From assembly GCA_021818865.1 (NCBI GenBank), contig JAKASX010000028.1:1-36909 (forward strand): a stretch of 36,909 nucleotides of DNA. Reading direction: 5' to 3'. This DNA comes from Acidobacteriota bacterium (GTDB lineage: Bacteria > Acidobacteriota > Terriglobia > Acidiferrales > UBA7541). Under the pieces are notes generated by a model that saw nothing but the letters and a program-made list of their open reading frames with translations, did no database searches and was not told the origin of the DNA. Of the stretch, positions 8,634-17,287 are shown piece after piece. Made by a program: the position numbers and the translations under genes. Within the stretch, counting starts at the first letter, position 1. Each line of letters begins with the position of its first letter.

Positions 8634-8846
8634 ATGCGGACCAACGTCGAGATTGATGACAGGTTGATGCGCCGGGCGATGCGGGCCAGCGGACGCCGCA
8701 CCAAGAGGGCGACGGCCGAGGCCGGGCTAGAGCTGCTCGTACAGGTTCGCTCGCAAGGCAGGATTCGCCGGCTCAAAGGGAAGGTTCAATGGGCCGGCGA
8801 CCTTGAAGTTTCGCGCCGGGGGCGGCTCGCGCGGCGGGCCGGATGA
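8634..8846 (+). CDS. vapB: VapB-family antitoxin
   Basis: A 70-residue antitoxin. The N-terminus MRTNVEIDDRLMRRAM is the ribbon-helix-helix-like DNA-binding region of this VapB subgroup, and the tail from GKVQWAGDLE onward is the usual toxin-wrapping segment. ATG 8634 has GGAGG eight bases upstream; an earlier in-frame TTG at 8619 overlaps that site and is rejected. The stop overlaps the toxin start (ATGA), the classic coupled arrangement. It neutralises the downstream RNase and probably autorepresses through the repeats just upstream. Confidence 0.88.
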   Translation: MRTNVEIDDRLMRRAMRASGRRTKRATAEAGLELLVQVRSQGRIRRLKGKVQWAGDLEVSRRGRLARRAG

Positions 8847-9235
8847 TTATCATCGATATAACCGTGTGGGGGGATTACCTGCGGGGGACGGAGAACGCGG
8901 AAATGCTTTGGCTGGACCGCGAAATTGACCGCCAGCGCCTGGGATTGACCGACATCGTTCTATGCGAGGTGCTGCAAGGGATCGGCGACGAGAAGACCGC
9001 GGCGCGGGTCCAGCGGAACCTTCTTCGTTTCGAAGTCTTTTCCACCGGCGGGATCGGGCTTGCGGTCGCCGCGCTAAACTTCCGGCTGTTGCGCGAGCGG
9101 GGCCGCACGGTGCGGAAGACAATTGATTGCCTGATTGCCACGTTTTGCATGGAACGCGGCCACAGCTCGCTCCACCGCGACCGTGATTTTGATCCCTTCG
9201 AACGAATCCTGGGGCTTTCCGTCTTCCACTGCTGA
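8843..9235 (+). CDS. vapC: VapC-family PIN-domain RNase toxin
   Basis: A 130-residue PIN-domain protein, a Mg2+-dependent endoribonuclease that typically cuts tRNA or rRNA. The acidic active-site residues are recognisable: Asp5 (IIIDITVW), Glu42 (LCEVLQG), Asp95 (TIDCLIA) and Asp113/115 (HRDRDFDPF). The usual first motif DTSVW reads DITVW, so the Thr normally after Asp5 is Ile. It overlaps vapB by four bases. Length and the remaining motifs are normal, so the toxin is probably functional. Confidence 0.88.
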   Translation: MIIIDITVWGDYLRGTENAEMLWLDREIDRQRLGLTDIVLCEVLQGIGDEKTAARVQRNLLRFEVFSTGGIGLAVAALNFRLLRERGRTVRKTIDCLIATFCMERGHSSLHRDRDFDPFERILGLSVFHC

Positions 9236-9285
9236 GCGCAAGAACACGCCGCACTGCCGACGATTTTCTCCTGTCGGGGCTTGCC

Positions 9286-10215
9286 TTACATTTCGGGGAA
9301 AAGGGTGGGTTCGCGTTCGGGCTCGCTGGCGATTTTGTTCAGCTCGGGATAATGGTGGCGCAAAGGTTCGGGGACTTCGACTTTGGCGCCGGTGAGGAGA
9401 AAAATCAATTCGAGGGCGTTGACGACGGCTTTGCCCTGGAAATGATTGTTGGTGATGACGAACGTGGATCGGGTGTGTGCGGCGACCTGTCGAGCGCGGT
9501 CGGCCCACGGCTCGAGTTCAGAGACGGAATAGAGGTAGTTGTAGCGCTCCTCGGGCGGCGTGGCGGGATCGTCGCTGAACCAGGTGTCGTAGCGGCGGCC
9601 GTGGAGGCGGATGTAGCCGACGGGAGCCGTGGCGCGGCCGGAGGGTTTCATCGAGCGGCCGATGACCGGCTGATCGATGTTGCAGAAGCCGACGCCTCGC
9701 TCGTGGAGCATGTGAAAAAATTCGCGATCGTTCCAGGTGGCGTGGCGGACCTCGACGACGAGCGGATAATCGGCGAATTCGCGAATCAAGGCATCGAGGC
9801 GGGAGCGATTTTCGGGTGTGTTGTGGAAGGAAAACGGGAATTGGAGGAGCAAGGCGCCGAGACGGCCTCCCTCGGCGAGCGGATCGAGGCCGGCGCGGAA
9901 AGCGCGGCGTTCGTCTTCGGTGGCGCCAGTTTCGTGGGTGAAGCGCTGCCAGAGTTTCGCGGTGAACAGAAAATCGGGATTCGAGGCGACGCGATCGAGC
10001 CAGCGACGGGAGGTTTCCGGGCGAAGCGGCTGATAGAACGAGGTGTTGATTTCAATGGTGTCGAAAAATTGGGCGAGATACGTGGCTTCGTGGAAATCGG
10101 AGCCATGATGCGTGGGGTAGACGACACCGTTCCAATCGGCGTAAGACCAGCCGGCTGGGCCGACGCGGATGCGGCCGGAAGCGTTGGCGTGTTTTGGCTG
10201 AGGCGCAGTGGGCAT
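9286..10215 (-). CDS. DUF72 (YecE-like) TIM-barrel family protein
   Basis: A 309-residue member of the DUF72 family, whose biochemical role is unknown. Features visible: an N-terminal IRVGPAGWSYADWNGVVYP (near residue 16), FDTIEINTSFYQPLRPET (near 50), LLQFPFSFHNTPEN (near 123), VVEVRHATWND (near 152) and a late VITNNHFQGKAVVNA (near 255), all conserved landmarks of the family. ATG 10215 is the only reasonable start, although no clear Shine-Dalgarno precedes it. It is convergent with vapC and has no operon partners. Confidence 0.88.
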   Translation of the reverse strand: MPTAPQPKHANASGRIRVGPAGWSYADWNGVVYPTHHGSDFHEATYLAQFFDTIEINTSFYQPLRPETSRRWLDRVASNPDFLFTAKLWQRFTHETGATEDERRAFRAGLDPLAEGGRLGALLLQFPFSFHNTPENRSRLDALIREFADYPLVVEVRHATWNDREFFHMLHERGVGFCNIDQPVIGRSMKPSGRATAPVGYIRLHGRRYDTWFSDDPATPPEERYNYLYSVSELEPWADRARQVAAHTRSTFVITNNHFQGKAVVNALELIFLLTGAKVEVPEPLRHHYPELNKIASEPEREPTLFPEM

Positions 10216-10373
10216 GGGTGATGTGAATTGAGGCTAAGCGGGGGAGCGGGGGGCTGTCAATTCGGCGGCTTGGGACCAGGAGGGCCGAAAATCGAGAGCC
10301 TCAGCCGCTAAAGTGGCATTTGTGGCGTGCGGTGTGTAGGACCGGTTAAAACCGCGCCCTTTCAGAGCGCCGG

Positions 10374-12041
10374 TCAGGCGCGGCGCACGCGCGGGAGATC
10401 GCGCAAGGAGATGCGATCCCAGGGGCCGCACCATTCGCAAGGACGGCCTTTGGTGCGGAAAGAGGCGAGATCCTGCGCGATAGACAGGCTGACGTAGGTG
10501 TCGACACCTTTGAACGTGTCGACTCCCGCCGGGCCCGAACTGTGCCAGCAGAGCGTGGCGGCGCGAGGAACGAGATTCGAGGGAATGCGGCGGCCGGCGA
10601 CTTCGATGGTGTCGTGGCGCGTGCCGGAGCGGTCGTAGATGAAGTGGGACCGGCGCCAGGATTGGACCATGGCGACGTCAATTTTTCCGTAGTGGTTTGC
10701 GATCAGCCACATGAAGGTCCAGAAGCGCATGCCGGTGTTGTTGAGGCCGAAATAGGTGGGATTCTGGCTGCCGCTCCCGTGCTGGCGCATGGGGTGGTGG
10801 GGTTCGTAGACATTCTGTTCGTTGTAGCTGTCTTTCGCTTCGACGTTGTTGGTGGAAACGATATAGCTGCGGTTGCGCTCGCCCATTTCGCCGGGCGTGC
10901 GAATGGCGTAGCGGGCGATGCCGTGCCGATCGGCGGGAATGCTTTCGACGACGAAGGCTTCGTTGGCGTCGGAAATGACCCAGTTCACGCCCATCGCGCA
11001 TTTACCGATGACGATTTTGTAGCCGGATTTGGCGCGATATTCTGGACGGCCGACGGTGAGAAGCTCGACGGCGTGGCGTGCGGAATCGGCGAAAGCGGCG
11101 GCGTAGAAATCGCCAACTTGCCAATCTAGGCCGGGGCGGCGATAGCCGGAAAAGGGATAGGCGAGCGTGGGGCCGAGAATGCCGAGCGAGCCGCCAGCGT
11201 AGCCGCTGACAGTGACGCCGCGATCGTTTTGTGCGTGCTCGCTGCCGATTTCGCCGGCGGAATCGGTGATGGTGTAGCGGTGGGTGCGCTTGTCGCTGGG
11301 ATTGGCGACGAACGCGACGAGATATTCCTGCGGGAAAAAGTGCTGATCCTCGGAACTGCAATGGATGGTTTTGCCGTCGCGCGTGGCCGAGCCGAAAATG
11401 ACGGCGCCGCTGCAGGTGTGGACGAAATCGTCGGCGGGCGCGAGTTCGGCGGTATGCGAAGTGGGCGGCTTCGTCATCAGGCCGAAATAGCTGTTGATCA
11501 TCAGGATTTTGTGGAAATGGCTGAGCTCGCGCGGGAAGGCGGAATGAGCGAGTTCGGTCGAGGCGCCATCGGCGATGCCATGCATCAGTTCGAGCGCTTC
11601 GGGGACGAGAAATTCGTAATAGCGATTCTGCTCGCGCAAATAGGCGGCCATGACTTCCGGAGTCCCTTGTACCGGAATCAACTCGCGATACCAGCCTTCG
11701 TAGACCATGCGGATCAAGTCGCCGGCGCGATCGCCGTACTGCTTACCAATTTCGTACCAGGAGCCGGAGAGTTCGCCGAGATAGCGGGGATGGGGATCGT
11801 AGGCGGGATAGCCCTTGGCGAGAAAATATTTGCTCAGATTGGCGTTGTGGCCGGTCCATTCCTCGGGAACGCCTGGCGCGGAGGGACGCGAGGAAGCTGC
11901 GGGCGAGAGCAGATCGGCCGGAACGCCCATGGCTTTCATGGCGTCGGCGGAAACCAGGGCGGAAGCGCCGGCGGAAGCGGCGATTTTCATCCATTCGCGG
12001 CGGGTGAGTTTCGTTTTGCCGTGCGGTTCTTTTGGCTTCAT
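10374..12041 (-). CDS. Tat-exported C45-type hydrolase/acyltransferase (NTN fold)
   Basis: A 555-residue protein with a twin-arginine leader (TRREWMKIAASAGASALVSA, residues about 13-32), so it is probably folded in the cytoplasm and exported. The body resembles C45 / acyl-CoA:6-aminopenicillanate acyltransferase-like and phospholipase B-like NTN hydrolases. The segment HTCSGAVIFGSATRDGKTIH (start near 208) places a candidate nucleophile at Cys210, which in this superfamily becomes N-terminal after self-cleavage. Later motifs include MGVNWVISDANEAFVVES and STNNV. ATG 12041 has GGAGGG about nine bases upstream. The substrate (an amide or acyl compound) cannot be told. Confidence 0.7.
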   Translation of the reverse strand: MKPKEPHGKTKLTRREWMKIAASAGASALVSADAMKAMGVPADLLSPAASSRPSAPGVPEEWTGHNANLSKYFLAKGYPAYDPHPRYLGELSGSWYEIGKQYGDRAGDLIRMVYEGWYRELIPVQGTPEVMAAYLREQNRYYEFLVPEALELMHGIADGASTELAHSAFPRELSHFHKILMINSYFGLMTKPPTSHTAELAPADDFVHTCSGAVIFGSATRDGKTIHCSSEDQHFFPQEYLVAFVANPSDKRTHRYTITDSAGEIGSEHAQNDRGVTVSGYAGGSLGILGPTLAYPFSGYRRPGLDWQVGDFYAAAFADSARHAVELLTVGRPEYRAKSGYKIVIGKCAMGVNWVISDANEAFVVESIPADRHGIARYAIRTPGEMGERNRSYIVSTNNVEAKDSYNEQNVYEPHHPMRQHGSGSQNPTYFGLNNTGMRFWTFMWLIANHYGKIDVAMVQSWRRSHFIYDRSGTRHDTIEVAGRRIPSNLVPRAATLCWHSSGPAGVDTFKGVDTYVSLSIAQDLASFRTKGRPCEWCGPWDRISLRDLPRVRRA

Positions 12042-12084
12042 GGTGTTTGGCCCTCCTTCTTCGCTTGCGGCGCGATTTCTCTGG

Positions 12085-12744
12085 CTACGCGCTGCGATCG
12101 CCCAAAACCGGAGGGCGAACCGTGGCCGGAACGGGTTCGCGCGGGATCAGGCGGACCTGAAAATCGCCGAATTCCTCTTCGAGGATTTTCGAATAGATGA
12201 TGTACATGCCGATGGCGCCCGCGAGCGCCGTTTGGAGAACCAATCGCGCAATCGCTCCGCCGTCGGGTCCGAGCAGGCCCAGAATCGCGATGACCCAGCT
12301 CAGCGGGAACATGACGATGAGCCACGCCACGACGGAATAAACCACAGTGCGCCAGGTAAAAGCCCACCAGACTCGAAAGGTCCGGCCGAGCGTTCGCGGA
12401 AAGCGAGTGGACGCTGCGGCGGCTCCGCGCGGAACGAGCGCCACCTGAAAATGGCGGAAACGCTTGCCCAGCACGTAATGAAACACGACGAAGCCGATGG
12501 GAAACGCGACAAGGAACAGAGCGGCGCGAGCGGCTATCGCGGGGTCTCCGGGCGAAACGGTGACGCCCCCGATGCGCACGGCCGCGAGCAGAACGACGTC
12601 CAAGAGGAAACTCAGGGCCGACGTGGGCCAGTAATACGCCCACCAGACGCGCAAGGCGTTCGGGAAAGTTGCCTGGACGTAGGCGTTCGCATCGTGCGCG
12701 CCCGCGCTGACAGCGTTATCGAAGATGCCCGATCTGCTCAGCAT
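12085..12744 (-). CDS. Membrane protein made of two tandem repeats
   Basis: A 219-residue integral membrane protein with about four hydrophobic spans. It is internally duplicated: the first half has TFPNALRVWWAYYW ... GKRFRHFQVALVPR and the second TLGRTFRVWWAFTW ... EEEFGDFQVRLIPRE, each with two membrane segments between. Function unknown; no active-site motif is evident. It is 43 bases upstream of the Tat hydrolase on the same strand and may be cotranscribed with it. The start at 12744 is the longest; no strong ribosome-binding site decides it. Confidence 0.7.
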   Translation of the reverse strand: MLSRSGIFDNAVSAGAHDANAYVQATFPNALRVWWAYYWPTSALSFLLDVVLLAAVRIGGVTVSPGDPAIAARAALFLVAFPIGFVVFHYVLGKRFRHFQVALVPRGAAAASTRFPRTLGRTFRVWWAFTWRTVVYSVVAWLIVMFPLSWVIAILGLLGPDGGAIARLVLQTALAGAIGMYIIYSKILEEEFGDFQVRLIPREPVPATVRPPVLGDRSA

Positions 12745-12906
12745 GGCAAACGGGCATCATCGTACAGCAGCGCGGGTGAAAGTCAATTGGCGAGCGGGAC
12801 CGCCCAGCGGCCTGCGGTCTCCCCCGGGCGCTTCACGCAGGGAGCTTTCCCCGGGGCTTTTCTCGTGCAGTGACGGCGGAATACAAGGAGGCTGGGGCTG
12901 CCGCCT

Positions 12907-13302
12907 TCATTCCTTCGCTGCGAGCAGGTACACGTAGCCCAGCACGGCGAGACCTATGAACAGTGGGATCAGGCCGAGCGTGTAAATGTTCAGCGATCCG
13001 CCAGATCTGTTCCCTAGAACAAACAAGAAAATGGCAATGCCGAGACCGACCGAAATCATCCCTCCCAGTTTTTGGCCCTCGCGACGCCTGTGCACCGCGT
13101 TCTTCTCGCTTTCGCGAAGAAACTCGATGGCGGAATTTCCGCCTCCGCCTTGTGATTCCGCGATTTTCTTGAGCGTCTCGCTCCTGTAGAAAGCTTCTCG
13201 TTCCAGGCGGCGGTGCTTCATCCATACCCACACCGCCAAGTATGAAAAGAGACATGTTCCCAGAATGCTCACGGTGAGTCCCACAATCACATCCTGACTC
13301 AT
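12907..13302 (-). CDS. Small membrane protein, DUF6249-like
   Basis: A 131-residue membrane protein: one N-terminal span (about residues 6-27, preceded by MSQDV), a charged linker with a Glu/Arg-rich helix and GGGG (28-76), then two further spans (about 80-96 and 107-127). The layout resembles small proteins often found next to ECF sigma factors. ATG 13302 has GGAGG six bases upstream. It is divergent from the sigma factor, and the shared 143-base intergenic region carries a long inverted repeat, suggesting common control. Exact function unknown. Confidence 0.65.
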   Translation of the reverse strand: MSQDVIVGLTVSILGTCLFSYLAVWVWMKHRRLEREAFYRSETLKKIAESQGGGGNSAIEFLRESEKNAVHRRREGQKLGGMISVGLGIAIFLFVLGNRSGGSLNIYTLGLIPLFIGLAVLGYVYLLAAKE

Positions 13303-13361
13303 AGGCGCCTCCCTATGCGTTTCTTCGTCTTCGGTTGGTATGGCGAGAGCAGGGCCTCACA

Positions 13362-13406
13362 GGTTGCATTTTCTTCGGCTTGACCGGCCCATGAGAAAAT
13401 GCAACC
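13362..13406. promoter_or_regulatory. 13-bp inverted repeat between divergent genes
   Basis: Arms GGTTGCATTTTCT (13362-13374) and AGAAAATGCAACC (13394-13406) are perfectly complementary and separated by 19 bases. The repeat lies 60 bases before the minus-strand membrane gene and 40 bases before the sigma-factor start. It could be a double operator site or an mRNA hairpin in the sigma-factor leader. There is no T tract of terminator type after the second arm. Confidence 0.55.
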
Positions 13407-13445
13407 GGGTTGCTTGGCTTGTGGTCGTACATCGAGAGAAGACCC

Positions 13446-14015
13446 GTGAGCGCCGACGAAGACCGGGCGTACGTGGAGAGAGTGCTTGGTGGCGATTTAT
13501 CGGCGTTCGAAGGGATTGTTCGTCGCTGGCAAGGTCCTCTTGTGAACCTGGCATACAGGTTTTGCCGTGACCGGGGACGCGCGGAAGAAATGGCTCAGGA
13601 GGCGTTTTTGCGCGCCTACCGCTCGCTTCGCCAATGGCGCGGAGAAGCCGCCTTTTCGACTTGGCTCTTTGCGCTGGCCACGCATCTTTACTGCAGCGAA
13701 ATTCGCCGCATGCCGCCGATAAGCATCTCGGTCGACGACATCCGCGAACCGCCCGATCTGCACACGGGGGATTTCGGTCTTGAGGAAGAAGAGAGGGGTC
13801 GCATCGTGAGACGCGCCGTCCTCTCACTTCCGGCAAAATACCGCGAGGCGATGATCCTCGTCTACTTTCACGACATGGATATTTCGGCCGCCGCGCGGAG
13901 TCTCGGTTTGCCGGAGGGAACCGTCAAGGCTAGGCTTTCCCGTGGAAGACAGATTCTGCGCGGGAAGCTTTCCGGGCGCGTCTTCGCTCCGCTGGTTGGA
14001 AAGGAGGCATCGTGA
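13446..14015 (+). CDS. ECF RNA polymerase sigma factor
   Basis: A 189-residue sigma-70 family factor with only regions 2 and 4. Region 2 covers about residues 18-88 (FEGIVRRWQGPLVNLAYRFCRD, AEEMAQEAFLRAYRSL, FSTWLFALATHL). Region 4 covers about 125-175 (LPAKYREAMILVYFHDM, then the helix-turn-helix SLGLPEGTVKARLSRGRQIL). GTG 13446 is preferred because GAGAGAAGA precedes it; an upstream TTG at 13410 would add twelve residues. It directs RNA polymerase to alternative promoters, usually under control of a membrane anti-sigma factor. The next gene overlaps by four bases and is a good candidate for that partner. Confidence 0.9.
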   Translation: MSADEDRAYVERVLGGDLSAFEGIVRRWQGPLVNLAYRFCRDRGRAEEMAQEAFLRAYRSLRQWRGEAAFSTWLFALATHLYCSEIRRMPPISISVDDIREPPDLHTGDFGLEEEERGRIVRRAVLSLPAKYREAMILVYFHDMDISAAARSLGLPEGTVKARLSRGRQILRGKLSGRVFAPLVGKEAS

Positions 14016-14386
14016 GCCGCGACGGTCTGGACCGCATCCTGGTGAATGAGCGGGAGATCGCCCCGTCCTCCGGCTTCGTCGATTCGGTAATGGATTCCGT
14101 GCGGCATGAGGCGTCGGCGCCCCCACCGCTGCCGTTTCCCTGGAAACACGCGCTGCCAGGAGTGGTCGCAGCGATTCTGGCCCTGGCCCTCCTGTGGGTA
14201 TCCGCTCCCGCTCTCCCTGCTAGGCACCTTGTCTTCCGGTCCGGGCTTTCAGTCTTTTCTCCCGCATTCTCGCATGCTCTCCAGTCAGAGAAATGGGTCG
14301 GCGCCGCTTGGGCCGGCCTGGCGCTGATTCTCAGCCTTGTTGTAATCGAGCTTTCAGCTCACTTTGTCGAACGGGGCACCCGATAG
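14012..14386 (+). CDS. Probable membrane-bound anti-sigma factor
   Basis: A 124-residue protein starting at GTG 14012, overlapping the sigma stop (GTGA) with AAGGAGG just upstream. The N-terminal 45 residues are cytoplasmic, including SGFVDSVMDSVRHEA, a segment frequently seen in short anti-sigma proteins of this phylum. Two transmembrane segments follow (about 47-66 and 97-114). No zinc-binding HxxxCxxC is present, so it is not a ZAS-type anti-sigma. The assignment rests mainly on the coupled position after an ECF sigma gene. Confidence 0.6.
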   Translation: MSRDGLDRILVNEREIAPSSGFVDSVMDSVRHEASAPPPLPFPWKHALPGVVAAILALALLWVSAPALPARHLVFRSGLSVFSPAFSHALQSEKWVGAAWAGLALILSLVVIELSAHFVERGTR

Positions 14387-14455
14387 TCCTCAGGCTCCGT
14401 CTTAGTAACATCGTGAACGCCCTCAGAGTGGCGCTCGCAGCCCAGTGCGGCGGGG

Positions 14456-16927
14456 CTATTCGGCGCGGAGGGCGACTACGGGATCGACGGCGTTGGCGCG
14501 GCGGGAGGGGATGTAGCTGGCGAGGAATGCGGCGGCGATGAGGCCGAAGGCGACGGCGATGTAGGTGAGCGGATCGGCGGGACTGACGTGGAAGAGCAAA
14601 GAGGACATGAGGCGCATGACGGCGAGCGCGGCGGCGAGGCCGCAGACGATGCCGATGCCAGCGAGCAAAAGGCCCTGGCGGACGAACATGGCGACGAGGT
14701 CGCGGCGACCGGCGCCGAGCGCCATGCGAATGCCGATTTCTCGCGTACGCTGCGTGACGGAATAGGCGATCACGCCGTAGAGGCCGACGACTCCGAGCAG
14801 AAGTCCCATGGCTCCGGCGATGCCGAGCATGACGAGCGTGAACGAAGTGCGAGCGAGCGACCGCTGGTAGAAATAGGCGGCGGTGTGGAGGCTGGAAAGC
14901 GGAAGATTGGAATCGACGGACCAGACGGCGCGGCGGACTTCACCGAGGAGAGCTTCGGAACCGGCGCGAGGAGTGCGAAGGGAAAAGGTGACGCTGCGGC
15001 GGACCTCGATCGGATCGCTTTCGAAATTCGCCACGAGAATGGGCCAGTAGACCTCGGTGGGGGAACGATGGCTCATGCCGTCGCTGTGAACGTTGCCAAC
15101 TACGCCAATGATTTCGCGCCAGTCGTCTTTCGTGCTGATGCGAATCCGTTTGCCGAGCGCGGCGGCCGGGCTGCCCCACAATTCGCGGGCCATGTTGGCG
15201 GAAACGAGGGCGACGGGGAGCTTGTCGATGGTATCGGTCCAGGTGAGGTCGCGGCCGGCAATGATGGGGATGCCCATCGCGTGGAAGTAGCCGGGAGAAA
15301 CAAAATTGAACTGGCGCAAAGGCGGCAAAGCGCCGGCGGCGTATCGTCCATCGCCGGTGAAGACTGGATCGTTCCACTGATTTCCGTTCATTGGAATCCC
15401 GACGGAAAAGGCCGCCGACGCGACGCCAGGAATGGCGCGGAGTTTGCGGAGCATTTCGCGCTCCATGGACACGACGTCCTCGGGTTTCGAGACCTGGGTT
15501 CCGGGAATCGAGACGCGGAACGTCTGAATGCGGCCGGGCTCGGCGTAGCCGGGGTTCATCCCGGTGAGCGCGTGGAAGGTGCGAATCATCAAACCGGCGC
15601 AAACCAGGAGAACGAAGGCAAGCGCGACCTGAATGGCGACGAGGACGCTGCGCGCGCGATGGCGCTGGCGGCTGTGGCCGAGCGTGCGGCCGCCCTCGCG
15701 CAGGCCCGCGACCATGCGCGCGCCGGCGTATTTGAGCGCGGGGATCGAGCCGAAGAGAAGGCTGGCGAAAAGCGAAATACCGAGCGTGAAAACGAGCACG
15801 ACGGCATCAATGTGAATATCGCCGAGGCGCGGCAAGCCGGAGGGCGCCATCGCGACGAGCAGATGCAAGGCTCCCCAGGCCAAGGCGAGACCGAGAATGC
15901 CGCCCATGAGGCCGAGCGCGAGGCTTTCCAGGAGGAATTCGGCGGCGATGCGGCCGCGCGTGGCGCCCAGCGCGGTGCGAATCGCCATTTCCTGCTGGCG
16001 GCCTTCGGCGCGAACGAGCAGGAGATTGGCGACGTTGGCGCAGGCGACGAGCAGAACCAGGCCGATGCTTCCCATCAGCACCCAAAGCAGTTTGCCGACG
16101 TCGCCGACGACGGCTTGCTTCAACGGGCGCACGTCGGCGGAGATTTGCGCTTTCTTGAAGAGATCGAGGCTGAAACCCGGCGGAGCGGGAAACGAGCGCA
16201 GAACGATCGGGAGCATGCGGGCTTCGTCGGCGTTGGCCTGGGCGATGGTGACGCCGGGCTTGAGGCGGGCGATTGCCTGGAAGCCGAATTCGCCCAGGTA
16301 GGTTTTGTTGCGGTCGAACTGCATCGGCAGAATCAGCGCGGGATTCTGGAAATCGAGAAAGTGGAAATTTTCCGGCAGGACGCCGATGATTTCGCGCGGT
16401 TTGCCGTCGCCGACGAGCGTGCGGCCAAGGACGGAGGGATCGCCGCCGAATTTCGATTCCCAGTAGCCGTAGCTGAGGATGACGGTTTCGGGCGCGTTGG
16501 GCGCGACGTCGGCGGGCGTGAAGGTGCGGCCGAGGATGGGCGATACACCGAGGAGCGGGAGCGTGGCGTCGGTGACGTCGAGAGCGCGGACCTGCTCCGG
16601 CTGGCCGACACCGGTGACGCTGAGAGAATCTCCCTGGTAGAGGCCGAGAGCCTGAAACGTGCGGCTCCGATCGCGAAAAATGAAATAATCCGAGGGCCCG
16701 AGCCCGACGTTCGTGAAGTTGACGCCGGGAGCGTTGATCTGGACGCTGACGAGTTGGGAGGTGTGCGGATAGGGAAGCGGCTTGAGAAGAACGCCTTCGA
16801 TGACGCTGAAGACGGCGGTGTTGGCTCCGATGGCAGCTGCGAGGGTGAAGATTGCGATAGCGGTGAAGAGCGGCGCGCGGCGGAAGCGACGAAAGACCTG
16901 TTTGATCTGGGAGGATGAAAAATCCAC
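14456..16927 (-). CDS. ADOP-type MacB/FtsX-like ABC permease
   Basis: An 823-residue permease with two MacB-type units. The first transmembrane helix (residues about 18-38, PLFTAIAIFTLAAAIGANTA) is followed by VFSVIEGVLLKPLPYP, then a periplasmic domain and three spans; the pattern repeats after about residue 420, ending in VDPVVALRAE. This is the arrangement of the 'Acidobacterial duplicated orphan permease' family, found without an adjacent ATPase. The substrate is unknown; relatives export peptides or macrolides or move lipoproteins. The start is GTG 16927 with GAGG upstream. No ATP-binding gene is next to it. Confidence 0.85.
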   Translation of the reverse strand: MDFSSSQIKQVFRRFRRAPLFTAIAIFTLAAAIGANTAVFSVIEGVLLKPLPYPHTSQLVSVQINAPGVNFTNVGLGPSDYFIFRDRSRTFQALGLYQGDSLSVTGVGQPEQVRALDVTDATLPLLGVSPILGRTFTPADVAPNAPETVILSYGYWESKFGGDPSVLGRTLVGDGKPREIIGVLPENFHFLDFQNPALILPMQFDRNKTYLGEFGFQAIARLKPGVTIAQANADEARMLPIVLRSFPAPPGFSLDLFKKAQISADVRPLKQAVVGDVGKLLWVLMGSIGLVLLVACANVANLLLVRAEGRQQEMAIRTALGATRGRIAAEFLLESLALGLMGGILGLALAWGALHLLVAMAPSGLPRLGDIHIDAVVLVFTLGISLFASLLFGSIPALKYAGARMVAGLREGGRTLGHSRQRHRARSVLVAIQVALAFVLLVCAGLMIRTFHALTGMNPGYAEPGRIQTFRVSIPGTQVSKPEDVVSMEREMLRKLRAIPGVASAAFSVGIPMNGNQWNDPVFTGDGRYAAGALPPLRQFNFVSPGYFHAMGIPIIAGRDLTWTDTIDKLPVALVSANMARELWGSPAAALGKRIRISTKDDWREIIGVVGNVHSDGMSHRSPTEVYWPILVANFESDPIEVRRSVTFSLRTPRAGSEALLGEVRRAVWSVDSNLPLSSLHTAAYFYQRSLARTSFTLVMLGIAGAMGLLLGVVGLYGVIAYSVTQRTREIGIRMALGAGRRDLVAMFVRQGLLLAGIGIVCGLAAALAVMRLMSSLLFHVSPADPLTYIAVAFGLIAAAFLASYIPSRRANAVDPVVALRAE

Positions 16928-17287
16928 GGATTCGCCTCGTTTCGCGGCGGGTCCGCCCGGAGCCGCAGCCGGGTCGCATGTCGCGCCCGCGGCGACCCGA
17001 GTATTTTAACGCGTCTGAGGGCGTGGAAGTTCCCGCGGGAGCGGGCAAAAGATACCGGAGAGAGGGGTGGTCAAAATGGCGGAAGGGGGTCCCTACGGGC
17101 GGCGCGCCGGAAAAACTGGCGAGAGTGAAGGGATTGCGGCGGGGAAAATCGGGTGATTTTCGAGTTTGCCGAAACTGTTGATTCCCTGGCGACGTGGAGC
17201 TATGCTGAAAGCGCCGGTAACGTTCTGTCATGCCTATGCCGGTCCACGCATTCGGTCCTTTAACCATCCTGCCGGAAGGAGTTCGCT
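16928..17287 (+). promoter_or_regulatory. 360-base gap holding the promoter of the hibernation-factor gene
   Basis: No gene is supported here. A reasonable sigma-70-like promoter is seen on the + strand: -35 TTGATT (17178-17183), 17-base spacer, -10 TATGCT (17201-17206). It would start transcription near 17213, about 75 bases before the ATG at 17288. The rest is GC-rich sequence upstream of the permease without clear repeats. Confidence 0.45.

Noticed and set aside
11229-12200. Long plus-strand frame opposite the Tat hydrolase
   Set aside because: It is a GC-rich shadow; the minus-strand gene has a Tat signal, a ribosome-binding site and family motifs.
14588-16918. Very long plus-strand open frame opposite the permease gene
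   Set aside because: It is the antisense shadow of the ADOP permease in GC-rich DNA; its translation is low-complexity Ala/Glu/Gly/Asp and the permease frame has clear motifs.
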